A DNA stretch of 64,000 bases from Magnetococcales bacterium WMHbinv6 (GCA_002753135.1 PDZV01000001.1:62001-126000); one strand, 5' to 3'; shown: positions 1-8,676, counted from the stretch's first letter. A program made the numbers and translations. Notes: generated from the sequence alone by a model not told the origin.

Positions 1-829
1 CGGCAATGATCACCTTGTCGCGAATCCAGCGCTGGTTGACAAACAGATGCATACTGCGGGCATTGCTGCGATGCAGGGTCGGCAAGCCCAGCCAGCCGAG
101 GACCCTGACATCCTCCTGTTCGCTGTTCACCTCCAGACAATTGTCCACAAAATCGGCACCAAAAACGGCAGAGAGACGTTGGGCCAACAGATATTCACTG
201 TTGCCGGGACGAATATCCAACGTCATTTTGCCGTTGTTGGTCAGGGTGAAATGGCAGTGCGGATAGGCCAGGGCCAACCGTTGCACCAGTTCGGTGATGT
301 GTTGGGCTTCGGTGTTGTCGGAGCTGAGAAATTTCAGGCGGGCCGGGGTGTTGTAGAACAGATTGCGCACCACAATGCGGCTGCCGACCGGCATGACCAG
401 CCGTTGCTGCTGTTGCAACTGCCCGCCGTGCAGCACGAGGCGGATGCCATCGCTTTGCGCGGCGCTGCGGCTGTGCAACTCCAGGTGCGAAACCGAGGCG
501 ATGGAAGGCAATGCTTCGCCGCGAAAACCCAAGGTGTGGATGGCAAACAGATCCTCAAGGGAGGCAATTTTTGAGGTGGCATGTCGTTCCAAGGCCAACA
601 GGGCCTGATCGTCATCCATGCCATGCCCGTTATCGACGATCTGCAGCAGCCGTCTGCCACCCTGTTCGATGGTGACCTCGATGCGCTCGGCGGCGGCGTC
701 CAGGCTGTTTTCAATCAGCTCTTTGGCCACCGAGGCGGGTCGTTCCACCACCTCCCCGGCGGCAATCTGGTTGGCAAGCTGTTCGGGCAGGCGACGGATG
801 GGACGCTGAAGCGGCGGCAGGGTGGACAT
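1..829 (-). CDS. mutL: DNA mismatch repair protein MutL, N-terminal part (runs off the window)
   Basis: The minus-strand frame is open from the ATG at 829 to the window edge and gives 276 residues of the MutL ATPase half. Visible GHKL motifs are the Asn-bearing LIENSLDA helix, DNGHGM, and GFRGEALPSI with the HATSK segment before it. The N-terminal QIAAGEVVERPASVAKEL block is the classic MutL signature. MutL couples MutS mismatch recognition to strand excision and repair. The C-terminal dimerisation or endonuclease domain lies outside the window, so it cannot be said whether the protein carries the nicking motif. Confidence 0.97.
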   Translation of the reverse strand, partial: MSTLPPLQRPIRRLPEQLANQIAAGEVVERPASVAKELIENSLDAAAERIEVTIEQGGRRLLQIVDNGHGMDDDQALLALERHATSKIASLEDLFAIHTLGFRGEALPSIASVSHLELHSRSAAQSDGIRLVLHGGQLQQQQRLVMPVGSRIVVRNLFYNTPARLKFLSSDNTEAQHITELVQRLALAYPHCHFTLTNNGKMTLDIRPGNSEYLLAQRLSAVFGADFVDNCLEVNSEQEDVRVLGWLGLPTLHRSNARSMHLFVNQRWIRDKVIIA

Positions 830-835
830 CAACGA

Positions 836-1471
836 TTACCTTTCATACGCCGGGCAAAAGAGGAGCGGGCAGCCGATGCAGACGGGTTGTTTGCGGCAAT
901 GGTTTTTGCCATGTTCAACGATCAGGGCATGCAGCTCTCCCAAGAGATCCGGATCGGCGGGCAGGGCGCGATGCACCAGTTGTTGTATGCTATCATAGTC
1001 GCTTGCGGTGGTACACCATCCCAGGCGGCTAAACAGACGTTTGGCGTAGGCATCGACGACAAAGAGAGGGCGGTGTGCCCCGTAGCAGAGAATGGCGTCG
1101 GCGGTCTCTTTGCCGATGCCGGGCACAGCCAGCAGTTGTTGGCGCAGCGACAGGGTGTCGAGTTGGAACAACGCCTCCGTTTGATCGTCATAAGCGGCCA
1201 TAAAATCGGCCAAGGCTTTGAGCCGTTGCTGTTTGACCCGAAAAAAGCCCACCGGGCGCAGTCGTTGCCACCAGGCTGCAGCGGGCAGTTGGCGGAGAGG
1301 GGCCATGGCGAGCAATTGCTCTTGCTTGAGTCGGGCTATGACCTGCGCCACCTGTTGCCAGGAGGTGTTTTGCACCAGAATGGCCCCGATCATCATCTCT
1401 TCCACCGAGTGGGCAGGCCACCAGTGTTGTGGTCCGTAGGCGGCAATCAGGGTGTCGAACAGACGGCGCAT
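836..1471 (-). CDS. HhH-GPD DNA glycosylase, endonuclease III-like
   Basis: A 211-residue base-excision repair protein. The helix-hairpin-helix VPGIGKETA is at residues 116-124 and the catalytic aspartate is D140 in FVVDAYAKRL. Four cysteines near the C-terminus (192, 198, 201, 206) should hold the [4Fe-4S] cluster. The position equivalent to the Schiff-base lysine K120 of E. coli Nth is a glutamate (E122), so a monofunctional glycosylase, as in the MagIII-type branch, is more likely than a true endonuclease III. The gene ends a few bases from the mutL start on the same strand, so the two may share a transcript. Confidence 0.85.
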   Translation of the reverse strand: MRRLFDTLIAAYGPQHWWPAHSVEEMMIGAILVQNTSWQQVAQVIARLKQEQLLAMAPLRQLPAAAWWQRLRPVGFFRVKQQRLKALADFMAAYDDQTEALFQLDTLSLRQQLLAVPGIGKETADAILCYGAHRPLFVVDAYAKRLFSRLGWCTTASDYDSIQQLVHRALPADPDLLGELHALIVEHGKNHCRKQPVCIGCPLLFCPAYER

Positions 1472-1563
1472 GGCCCCTCTCCGGGGGTGGATGGTTGTAC
1501 TTGTGGTTGGCGCATATTATAGTCCGAGGCAGAGAGGGTTTGCACTGGAGGAGGAATAAAGGG

Positions 1564-2448
1564 ATGTCCACACTGGAAGAGTGTATCGGCAATACGCCGA
1601 TGGTAGAGTTGAGCCGGATTGGGGCAAGCTGCCCCGGGGTGCAGATTTTGGCCAAGCTGGAGGGGAACAATCCTGCCGGATCGGTCAAGGATCGAGCGGC
1701 GCACAGCATGTTCATGGGGGCTTTGGCCTCCGGTCGCTTGCAGGAGGGGCAGCGGATTATCGAGCCCACCAGTGGCAATACCGGCATTGCCTTGGCGATG
1801 ATGGCCGCCCGCTTGAAAATTCCGATCACCCTGGTGATGCCGGAATCAATGTCGGTGGAGCGGCGGGCGGTGATGGCTGCCTACGGGGCGGATTTGGAAT
1901 TGACTTCGGATGAGACCGGCATGGAGGGGGCGATCGATCGGGCCTGGGAGATGGTGCGGGCCGGAGAGGGGATTATTTTTGACCAATTTTCCAACGATGA
2001 TAACTGGAAAGCACACTATCGGAGTACCGGCCCGGAAATTTGGCGTGATACGGAAGGCAAAGTGAGCCATTTTGTCAGTTCGATGGGCACCACCGGCACC
2101 ATCATGGGGGTGTCGCGTTTTTTGAAGGAGCGCAATCCGGCGATTCAGATTGTCGGCGTCCATCCGGAAGAGGGATCAAAAATACCGGGCATTCGCCGTT
2201 GGCCGCAGGAATATTTGCCGAAAATTTTTGATGCGTCGCGGGTTGACCGGATCATGGATGTCTCGGCGGAGGCGGCCCAGGAGATGACCCGGCGTTTGGC
2301 GCGGGAGGAGGGACTTTTTGCCGGACATTCGGCGGGGGGTGCAACGGTCGCCGCCCTGACGCTGGCTGAGTCATTGCGCCAGGGCGGTTGTGTGGTGGTA
2401 ATCTTGCCGGATCGGGGCGACCGTTATGTCTCGACCGATCTGTTTTGA
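1564..2448 (+). CDS. cysM: cysteine synthase B (O-acetylserine sulfhydrylase, CysM type)
   Basis: A 294-residue fold-type II PLP enzyme making cysteine from O-acetylserine (or phosphoserine) and sulfide or thiosulfate. The PLP lysine is K42 in NPAGSVKDR. The substrate loop PTSGNTG is at 68-74, and a glycine-rich phosphate loop SSMGTTGT lies near residue 175. The short C-terminus and the PGIRRWPQEYLP segment fit the CysM rather than the CysK branch. The start at 1564 is chosen because a strong Shine-Dalgarno (GGAGGAGG) lies just upstream and the N-terminus then matches the family. Longer in-frame starts would add an unrelated extension. Confidence 0.95.
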   Translation: MSTLEECIGNTPMVELSRIGASCPGVQILAKLEGNNPAGSVKDRAAHSMFMGALASGRLQEGQRIIEPTSGNTGIALAMMAARLKIPITLVMPESMSVERRAVMAAYGADLELTSDETGMEGAIDRAWEMVRAGEGIIFDQFSNDDNWKAHYRSTGPEIWRDTEGKVSHFVSSMGTTGTIMGVSRFLKERNPAIQIVGVHPEEGSKIPGIRRWPQEYLPKIFDASRVDRIMDVSAEAAQEMTRRLAREEGLFAGHSAGGATVAALTLAESLRQGGCVVVILPDRGDRYVSTDLF

Positions 2449-2459
2449 GGCCGCTTCGG

Positions 2460-3203
2460 TTATTTGCTCCGTTCCTGAATCTCCTGCCACAGGGTGCGGA
2501 AATTGTCGGCTTCGCTGGAGTCGCGGGCATAGGTGAAAATGGGGGAACGTTTGACGCCCATGGCTTCCATCATGGTTGATTCAGGAATGCTGTTTTTCAG
2601 GAAGATGGGATGTTTTTCGCCGATGTTGCGGGTGACGACGCGATGGATCGGTTTTTCCTGATTGACCATGTTGAAGAAGGGCAGCACGCGCAATTTTTTG
2701 GTGCGGCGTTTGACCAAAAATTGCACCAGACGGTTGTAGGCGCGCAGCGACAAGGGGGTCGGGATCATCGGTACCAGGAGAACATCGGTCATTTGAAAAA
2801 CATTTTCGATCACCAGAGAGAGACCAGGTGGGCAGTCGATGAACAGGTGATCATATTGTTTGCCCAAGGGGGCCACCAGCCGTTCCAGACCCATGATGGG
2901 TTTGGAAGCTTTGGCCAGTTGGGCATCCAGATGACGATAGGAGATGTCGGAGGGGAGCAGGTCCAGGTTCGGGTAACCGGTCATGCGCAGTTGCGCCATG
3001 GTGCGGGATTTACTTTGCAGCAACTCATCCGATCCGCCTTTGATTTTGGGCTTGACGCAGAGATAGTAGCTGGTGCCACCCTGCGGATCCAGATCCCAGA
3101 TCAGGGTTTGCGCCCCGGCAGCAGCGGAAAGATAGGCCAGATTGACCGAGGTCGTTGTTTTGCCGACGCCGCCTTTAATATTGTAAACAGAAAAAATTTT
3201 CAT
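2460..3203 (-). CDS. ParA/MinD-family ATPase
   Basis: A 247-residue deviant Walker ATPase with KGGVGKTT at 10-17, WDLDPQGG around 40-47 and FIDCPPG around residue 115. Members of this family position DNA, chemoreceptor arrays or other cargo. No parB-like partner is adjacent: cysM faces it and rnfH is divergent. The cargo is therefore unknown. The start at 3203 puts the strand-1/Walker A block directly at the N-terminus. No good ribosome-binding site is visible, and an in-frame extension to 3272 looks unrelated to the family. Confidence 0.85.
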   Translation of the reverse strand: MKIFSVYNIKGGVGKTTTSVNLAYLSAAAGAQTLIWDLDPQGGTSYYLCVKPKIKGGSDELLQSKSRTMAQLRMTGYPNLDLLPSDISYRHLDAQLAKASKPIMGLERLVAPLGKQYDHLFIDCPPGLSLVIENVFQMTDVLLVPMIPTPLSLRAYNRLVQFLVKRRTKKLRVLPFFNMVNQEKPIHRVVTRNIGEKHPIFLKNSIPESTMMEAMGVKRSPIFTYARDSSEADNFRTLWQEIQERSK

Positions 3204-3401
3204 GGATACCGAACCTGGTAAGGAGGTTTGACGGAGGGTCGGAAGGGCAAGAACGCGGATCAACTTCCGCAAGGTGTCTTGAAAGGCGACCGACCAGAGG
3301 GTATTCTATACGGGTCGTCGAGAAAGCGCAAAAAGTATCTGTCGGCTCTGCGTGGTCCAGGTGAGCGACGGCGGACAAACCTATAGCAGGGGGAGAGTTT
3401 G

Positions 3402-3695
3402 ATGAAAGTATCCGTAACCTATGCCGAGGCCAAGCAGCAGGTTGTCGTTGACACCGAAGTGGATGAGGGGGCCACGGTGGAACAGGCAATCAACAAATCC
3501 GGGATTTTAAAAAAATTTGGTGGCTTGGATTTGTCGGCGCTCAAAACAGGCATTTATGGCAAGTTGGCTCCGTTGACGCAGGTGTTGGCAGCCGGAGACC
3601 GGGTGGAGTTGTATCGTCCGGCGTTAGGCAAACCGCCGAAAAAGAGCGCGGCAGCCGCCAAAGAGGAGGCGGCAGCAGAAGAGGAAGCAGCTTGA
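3402..3695 (+). CDS. RnfH-like ubiquitin-fold protein (UPF0125)
   Basis: A 97-residue protein opening with a beta-grasp strand (MKVSVTYAEAKQQVVVDTEV) and containing the GIYGKLAPLTQVLAAGDRVELYRPA block typical of RnfH/UPF0125. The family's role is unsettled. The C-terminus ends in a low-complexity Lys/Ala/Glu tail. The ATG at 3402 follows GGGGGAGAG. The usual neighbours (ratA, smpB) are absent, and truA follows 48 bp downstream on the same strand. Confidence 0.8.
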   Translation: MKVSVTYAEAKQQVVVDTEVDEGATVEQAINKSGILKKFGGLDLSALKTGIYGKLAPLTQVLAAGDRVELYRPALGKPPKKSAAAAKEEAAAEEEAA

Positions 3696-3743
3696 TCTTT
3701 TTGCATTTTTTGCAGTCAGCGGAACGATCGGGGATGTTGCGGC

Positions 3744-4496
3744 GTGGCACGGTATCGGTTGTTATTGGAGTATGACGGAACCGGTTTCCGAGGTTGGCAG
3801 CGGCAACGGGAGGGGATCGTTACGGTTCAGGGGGTGCTGGAGGAGGCGCTTGCCCGTCTGTTTGGGGAGGCGGTCACCCTCATTGGTGCCGGTCGTACCG
3901 ATACCGGGGTGCATGCCACCGGTCAGGTGGCCCATTTTGATGTGTCGCGACCGCGTGAGGGGTGGGTCATTTTGCGTGCCCTGAATGTGTTGACGCCGGA
4001 GACGGTGACGGTGTTGGCGGTCGAGGAGGTGGACGCAACCTTTCATGCCCGTTTTTCGGCGATCTATCGGGAGTATCTTTTTCGCATCGTCGCCGGTCGC
4101 AGTGCGATGCCGGCCCTGGACCGGCGGCGGGTGTGGCATCATCCGCGTCCTTTGCAGTTGGAGTTGATGGCGGAGGCGGCAGCGGTATTATTGGGCACCC
4201 ACGATTTTTCCGCCTTCAGGGCCTCTTTTTGTCAATCCAAGGAGCCGGTCAAGACGGTAAGCCGTCTGGATTTGACCTCGACAGGCTCTGAGATTCACCT
4301 GCGGATCGGTGCCAACGGTTTTTTGCAACACATGGTGCGCAACATTGTCGGCACCTTGAGCCTGATCGGTCGCGGTGAATGGCCGGTGGCCCAGATGGCA
4401 GAAATTTTAGCCAGCCGCGACCGCCGCCGCGCCGGTCCCACCGTCCCCCCCTGGGGTCTCTACCTGCACAAGGTGTTGTATCCCGGCGAACTCTGA
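3744..4496 (+). CDS. truA: tRNA pseudouridine(38-40) synthase TruA
   Basis: A 250-residue enzyme converting U38-U40 of tRNA anticodon stems to pseudouridine. The catalytic aspartate is D53 in GAGRTDTGVHA. The N-terminal LEYDGTGFRGWQRQ, the central FSAIYREYLFRI and the C-terminal FLQHMVRNIVGTLSLIGRGE blocks are all family signatures. The start is a GTG at 3744. An upstream ATG at 3734 is out of frame. Confidence 0.97.
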   Translation: MARYRLLLEYDGTGFRGWQRQREGIVTVQGVLEEALARLFGEAVTLIGAGRTDTGVHATGQVAHFDVSRPREGWVILRALNVLTPETVTVLAVEEVDATFHARFSAIYREYLFRIVAGRSAMPALDRRRVWHHPRPLQLELMAEAAAVLLGTHDFSAFRASFCQSKEPVKTVSRLDLTSTGSEIHLRIGANGFLQHMVRNIVGTLSLIGRGEWPVAQMAEILASRDRRRAGPTVPPWGLYLHKVLYPGEL

Positions 4497-4524
4497 GAAA
4501 AAAGCTCTCCTCGCGGATCAATCC

Positions 4525-4553
4525 TTGCCTTCCAGCACAAAAACAGCGACAAT
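4525..4553 (+). promoter_or_regulatory. sigma-70-type promoter of the tRNA-Ala gene
   Basis: TTGCCT at 4525-4530 and GACAAT at 4548-4553 are separated by 17 bp, which places the start of transcription a few bases before the tRNA. Identified by eye. Confidence 0.5.
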
Positions 4554-4567
4554 GCCCCTTCGACAGT

Positions 4568-4643
4568 GGGGCCGTAGCTCAGATGGGAGAGCGACGCGTT
4601 CGCAATGCGTAGGCCAGGGGTTCGATTCCCCTCGGCTCCACCA
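4568..4643 (+). tRNA. tRNA-Ala (anticodon CGC)
   Basis: A complete 76-nt cloverleaf. The acceptor is GGGGCCG paired with CGGCTCC and includes the G3-U70 pair that identifies alanine tRNAs. The D stem is GCTC/GAGC. The anticodon loop TTCGCAA reads GCG codons. The T arm is AGGGG-TTCGATT-CCCCT, and CCA is encoded in the DNA (4641-4643). The anticodon stem closes with a G-U pair. An accessory gene pair follows within 85 bp of its 3' end. Confidence 0.97.
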
Positions 4644-4726
4644 AGCCCGCAAATTGTTTTCTTCTGGCCCTCGTGCCGATTCTTGACCGCCTTCCCGACT
4701 GAGCAATCACAATGCAAGGAGAGGCC

Positions 4727-5692
4727 ATGCTCGATTCTTTGTCCATCTCCAACTTCCGCCTGTTCAAAAAACTGCTTATTCCCCGCCTGGGACGGGTCAA
4801 TCTTTTTTCCGGCAAAAACGGGACAGGGAAAAGCTCCATTCTGGAAGCGGTGATGATTTATGCTTCGAATGCTAATTTTAAAATACTTGATTCTTTGGTG
4901 AAAGCAAGAAATGAGGATGTTAAAGGGTTAAATAGTGTTTATGTGCATAATTATTTCAGGTTTAGGCATTTGTTTAATGGTCGTAACCCGGCTGCAATTG
5001 AAGAAAATCCTGTCTTAATTTGTGTGGACGAGAATTCTAGGATTGTTCCTAGGTCATTTGTGATACAAGATACTGATTGGACAATTAAAATAGGAAATAA
5101 AGATGGGTCATCAGTAACTGTTCCCCACAAATATGTTTCAATCAATAAAAACCACCCTGATTCGGCAGCAGAGTTGTGGGATGAAATTAATTTGCTTCCC
5201 ATTGAGGATGATGTGATTGAAGCCCTGCAAATCATTCATCCTGGGGTAAAACGGATTGGTTTTGTTGATTTTACAGAAAATAACCGCCCTGAACGGGTGC
5301 CCGTTGTTGTTCTGAAAGATATGGCAGAACGTATTCCTCTCAAAAGTCTTGGAGAGGGGGTTGTCCATCTTCTGCATATTGTTTTAGCCTTGGTCAATGC
5401 CAAGCAAGGTTTTTTCCTTCTGGATGAGGCCGAAAACGGGCTGCATTGGTCCGTGCAGGAAAAATTGTGGCAGATCATTTTTCAATTGGCCAACAAGTTG
5501 GACATCCAGGTATTGGCCACTACCCACAGCAAAGATTGTATCGCCGCCTTTCAAGCAGCCTGGGCAGAGCGGGCTGAGGAAGAAGGGGGCTTTTATCGCC
5601 TCGATCCCGATCCTGAGTGGGGTGCAAAATGTACGCCCTACTCCTTGCGCACCCTGAGCAATGCCCTGAAGAATCATGTGGAGATGCGTTGA
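4727..5692 (+). CDS. AAA ATPase of the SMC/OLD type (defence-like)
   Basis: A 321-residue ABC-class ATPase. Walker A GKNGTGKS is at 29-36, an ABC-like signature is in LKSLGEGVVHLL, Walker B is FFLLDEAENGLH and the switch histidine is in VLATTHSKD. The spacer between Walker A and the signature is short, as in AAA_15/AAA_21 proteins of OLD, PARIS and related defence systems. The start at 4727 has AAGGAGAGG ahead of it; an ATG at 4712 has none. Its stop shares one base with the start of the TOPRIM gene, so the two are co-translated partners. Bases about 4860-5330 are visibly more AT-rich than the neighbourhood, which suggests transfer. Confidence 0.85.
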   Translation: MLDSLSISNFRLFKKLLIPRLGRVNLFSGKNGTGKSSILEAVMIYASNANFKILDSLVKARNEDVKGLNSVYVHNYFRFRHLFNGRNPAAIEENPVLICVDENSRIVPRSFVIQDTDWTIKIGNKDGSSVTVPHKYVSINKNHPDSAAELWDEINLLPIEDDVIEALQIIHPGVKRIGFVDFTENNRPERVPVVVLKDMAERIPLKSLGEGVVHLLHIVLALVNAKQGFFLLDEAENGLHWSVQEKLWQIIFQLANKLDIQVLATTHSKDCIAAFQAAWAERAEEEGGFYRLDPDPEWGAKCTPYSLRTLSNALKNHVEMR

Positions 5693-6345
5693 TGGTAGCG
5701 CAAAGCGATGCGCAGGTTGGAAAAGGGATTTTGCTGGTCGAAGGAAAAAACGATAAGCATGTCATCTTGGCTCTGTGTCAACATTTTTCCATTCCAGAAA
5801 CGTTTACCATCAAGGAATGCATCGGCGATGACCGTCTGTTTGAAATGGCCGATGCCTTGATTCCGGCTCCCGGCTATGCCGATGCGATCATTGGACTGGT
5901 GGTCGATGCCGACGAGCGTGGGGTAAGCAGTCGCTGGCAGCAGCTTGTCAGCATGCTGCAAACACACGGATATGATCTGTCGTCGTTACGGCCTGATCCA
6001 GAGGGCAGTGTGCTTGCTGCACCAGCGGGTTGTCCGCGTTTAGGCTTGTGGATCATGCCCAACAATCGGGATACGGGGCGGTTGGAAGATTTTTTGTTGG
6101 CGATGGTGCAGCAACAAGGCGATGGATTGGAGATCGCCAGTCGTTGCCTGAGCAATGCGGAAGAGGCAGGCATTACCACCTTCAAAGCAACCCACCGCAG
6201 CAAAGCGGTGTTGCATACCTATCTGGCCTGGCAGGATGAGCCCGGCATGCCGATGGGACAATCCATCACCCGTCAGGTTCTCCAGCCAACCACAACCACC
6301 TGTCACGCCTTTATCCACTGGTTGAAACGCTTATTTCATACCTGA
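5692..6345 (+). CDS. DUF3226-like TOPRIM protein, partner of the AAA ATPase
   Basis: A 217-residue protein with the TOPRIM acidic triad: E17 in ILLVEGKND and D72/D74 in GLVVDADE. The remaining sequence (SLRPDPEGSVLAAP, LGLWIMPNNRDTGRLEDFL) matches the DUF3226 layout. The TOPRIM fold occurs in OLD nucleases, primases and topoisomerases. Fused or paired with an AAA ATPase it acts as the nuclease arm of anti-phage modules. Its ATG overlaps the ATPase stop codon (TGATG), so the pair very probably forms one complex. The defence role is inferred from the architecture only. Confidence 0.8.
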   Translation: MVAQSDAQVGKGILLVEGKNDKHVILALCQHFSIPETFTIKECIGDDRLFEMADALIPAPGYADAIIGLVVDADERGVSSRWQQLVSMLQTHGYDLSSLRPDPEGSVLAAPAGCPRLGLWIMPNNRDTGRLEDFLLAMVQQQGDGLEIASRCLSNAEEAGITTFKATHRSKAVLHTYLAWQDEPGMPMGQSITRQVLQPTTTTCHAFIHWLKRLFHT

Positions 6346-6533
6346 AACCTTGGGCAAATCGGGGTACACACCGCCACATTCGAATACACCAGAGACTGCC
6401 TGTTGATCAGTGTATTCAAGGAATCTAGCCCATGTTTAACACTGCATTTTGTTTTTCGTGTGATATCAATATATTGCCACACTGTTTTTCCGCAAGTGGC
6501 ACTACAAAGTTGCGGGCTTATCTGTTTCTGTGA
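6346..6533. other. non-coding gap after the AAA/TOPRIM pair
   Basis: No gene or terminator is evident. The gap contains one copy (6497-6509) of the 13-bp direct repeat TGGCACTACAAAG that recurs at 7053-7065 on the far side of the transposase remnant. Confidence 0.4.
6497..6509 (+). repeat. 13-bp direct repeat, left copy
   Basis: TGGCACTACAAAG is exactly repeated at 7053-7065. The two copies bracket the transposase remnant and could be a target duplication. IS1634-type elements are known for unusually long and variable duplications. Confidence 0.4.
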
Positions 6534-7008
6534 TCACACGATCATTTTTTTCACGCCACCCGGACTGGAATCAAGAGCGAGAGCCTGGTAGATCAGTTTC
6601 TGGTTTGGCTCCGCTTTTGTGGTCTTGCGCACGTGCAGAACCCGGTCATCAGCCCGCCGGAAAGTGGCGGTGATACGGCACTGTCCACTGAGCGTCTCAC
6701 GCAGGCTGCTCCAACGATCGTTGATCCCTTGCGCACGCAATCGCCGACGGATGACTTGCACCAGTTGGTAGGCAAGCACAGTAATGAACAAGTGGCCGTC
6801 GCTACGCTCTTCTTTTTGGTGAAAAACCGGGCGCAAACCCAATTCCCCCTTGAGCGAGCGAAATACGAAAGAACCGTCCGAGGTTCAGGAGAGTTACCTG
6901 TCGAACCTGATGACCGCTTCGCTGGGAACGCACCAAACGGTGGGTGAAGTAGGACTCGCCCGTGGTGCTGTTGCGGGTATGTGTGCGTCGAATGTACATA
7001 CCGGCCAT
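6534..7008 (-). pseudogene. IS1634-type transposase remnant with large internal deletion
   Basis: The N-terminus MYIRRTHTRNSTTGESYFTHRLV...QVTLLNLG (from about 7008 to 6885) and the C-terminus GLRPVFHQKEERSDGHLFITVLAYQLV...LIYQALALD (about 6845 to 6534) are typical of the two ends of IS1634-family DDE transposases of about 550-600 residues. Here they are joined directly, with a frame change near 6870. Most of the catalytic core is missing, so the copy is dead. It lies just after the AAA/TOPRIM pair. Confidence 0.8.
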
Positions 7009-7052
7009 TCTATCGCAATGCGCCAATTAATACAAGGTATCCATAAATATTA

Positions 7053-7065
7053 TGGCACTACAAAG
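7053..7065 (+). repeat. 13-bp direct repeat, right copy
   Basis: The second exact copy of TGGCACTACAAAG. No convincing terminal inverted repeats were found just inside the two copies. Confidence 0.4.
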
Positions 7066-7260
7066 CGTTTTTAAAAGTGCCATCTATAAATTTCAATCAG
7101 TTGCGAAACCAAGAACCGCCATTTTGGCAAAAATGTGTTAAACCTGGGCTAACACCCAACCTGCCGATTGGCTGGGTTCCTGGAAATTTCATCATGGATA
7201 GGTGGCTGCTTTCTGCTCCAAGGCAATTTACTCTCGGTAATTGATAAAGGAGGGTTGCCA

Positions 7261-7341
7261 ATGGCTGTCTGGCGTGGTAGTTTCGTCCCCACTGATTGCG
7301 TGAGCGATCTCACTGCAATACATAAGAAAATTAGAAAATAA
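7261..7341 (+). CDS. possible 26-residue small protein
   Basis: An ATG preceded by AAAGGAGGG at good spacing opens a 26-codon frame (MAVWRGSFVPTDCV..., ending IHKKIRK) closed by TAA. No family is recognised. The strong ribosome-binding site in an otherwise empty stretch (7009-7500) is the only support. An imperfect hairpin (ACCCA/TGGGT arms, about 7154-7178) lies upstream. It may be a chance frame. Confidence 0.25.
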   Translation: MAVWRGSFVPTDCVSDLTAIHKKIRK

Positions 7342-7500
7342 TCAAATTGTAAAATAGGGGTGCGAATCGTATTGATCGATTACCGCATCGCTCATTTACG
7401 GTTGGTCAGCAGCCGGTGATCCATTGCCAGCCTGTGGTGTGGTATGACCCGTTGTTTGACTTCAAAATACCAGACTAATGTACAAAGGGAGTTTACCGTC

Positions 7501-8676
7501 ATGACCGAGATTGTCATTGCCAGTGCCGTCCGTACCGCAGTAGGTGCTTTTTCCGGGGGTTTGAGCAGCCTTCCGGCTGCCAAGCTGGGTGAAGTGGCGA
7601 TTGTGGAGGCTTTAAAACGGGCCGGTGTGGCACCGGGCGACGTGGATGAGGTGGTGATGGGTCAAATTCTGACTGCCGGAGTGGGACAAAATGCGGCCCG
7701 TCAGGCCGCAGTCAACGCCGGTATTCCCGTCGAAAAAACCGCCTATGTCATCAATCAATTGTGTGGTTCCGGCCTGCGTTCGGTGGCGCTTGGTTATCAG
7801 TCGATCCTGCTGGGTGATGCAGAAATTGTCGTGGCTGGCGGTCAGGAGAGCATGAGCTTGGCACCGCATTTGATCCATCTGCGTAACGGCACCAAAATGG
7901 GCAGCGCCGAAATGCAGGACAGCATGATCCGCGATGCGCTGACCGACGCCTTTCACAACTATCACATGGGCAATACGGCAGAAAATGTAGCCAAAAAATG
8001 GGGATTGACCCGTGCCGAGCAGGATGCCTTTGCTGCCCACTCGCAGCAAAAAGCCGAAGCGGCACAAAAGGCGGGCAAATTCCGGGAAGAGATTGTCCCG
8101 GTCGTCATTCCCAGCAAAAAGGGTGACATTATTATCGATACCGATGAGCATCCCAAACATGGCACCACGACAGAGACCTTGGCCAAACTGCGGGCCGCCT
8201 TCGATAAAGAGGGAACGGTCACGGCAGGTAACGCCTCTGGCATCAACGATGGCGGTGCTGCTCTGGTATTGATGACAGCAGAAAATGCGGCCAAGCGTGG
8301 CATCACCCCGCTGGCACGGATTGTCTCCTGGGCCTCCTGTGGGGTGGATCCGTCGATCATGGGCACCGGCCCGATTCCCTCCAGCCGCAAAGCCTTGGCC
8401 AAAGCCGGTTGGACCATTGATGATCTGGATTTGATCGAGGCAAACGAAGCCTTTGCCGCGCAGGCTTTGGCAGTCAACAAAGATATGGGCTGGGATTTGA
8501 ACAAGGTCAATGTCAACGGAGGTGCCATCGCCCTGGGCCATCCGGTCGGAGCCTCCGGTGCCCGCGTCCTGGTCACCCTGCTCTATGAAATGAAACGCCG
8601 CCAGGCCAAAAAAGGTTTGGCCACGCTGTGCATCGGCGGTGGCATGGGCATTGCCCTGTGTGTCAGTCGTGATTGA
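7501..8676 (+). CDS. acetyl-CoA C-acetyltransferase (thiolase)
   Basis: A 391-residue degradative/biosynthetic thiolase condensing or cleaving acetoacetyl-CoA. The nucleophile is C88 in [11 protein letters not shown]347 is in GHPVGASG and the second active cysteine C377 is in CIGGGMG. Length and motifs fit the AtoB/PhaA group. No phaB, phaC or fad genes are adjacent, so the pathway (polyhydroxybutyrate, acetoacetate or mevalonate) cannot be assigned. The start at 7501 has AAAGGGAG upstream. The gene is a single unit closed by a strong terminator. Confidence 0.95.
   Translation: MTEIVIASAVRTAVGAFSGGLSSLPAAKLGEVAIVEALKRAGVAPGDVDEVVMGQILTAGVGQNAARQAAVNAGIPVEKTAYVINQLCGSGLRSVALGYQSILLGDAEIVVAGGQESMSLAPHLIHLRNGTKMGSAEMQDSMIRDALTDAFHNYHMGNTAENVAKKWGLTRAEQDAFAAHSQQKAEAAQKAGKFREEIVPVVIPSKKGDIIIDTDEHPKHGTTTETLAKLRAAFDKEGTVTAGNASGINDGGAALVLMTAENAAKRGITPLARIVSWASCGVDPSIMGTGPIPSSRKALAKAGWTIDDLDLIEANEAFAAQALAVNKDMGWDLNKVNVNGGAIALGHPVGASGARVLVTLLYEMKRRQAKKGLATLCIGGGMGIALCVSRD

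Noticed and set aside
6497-6514. TGGCAC...TTGC resembling a -24/-12 promoter
   Set aside because: The spacing between the two blocks is 7 instead of 5 bases.
4644-7500. att-type repeat of the tRNA-Ala 3' end bounding the accessory patch
   Set aside because: No second copy of the T-arm/acceptor sequence was found by eye, and no integrase gene is present.
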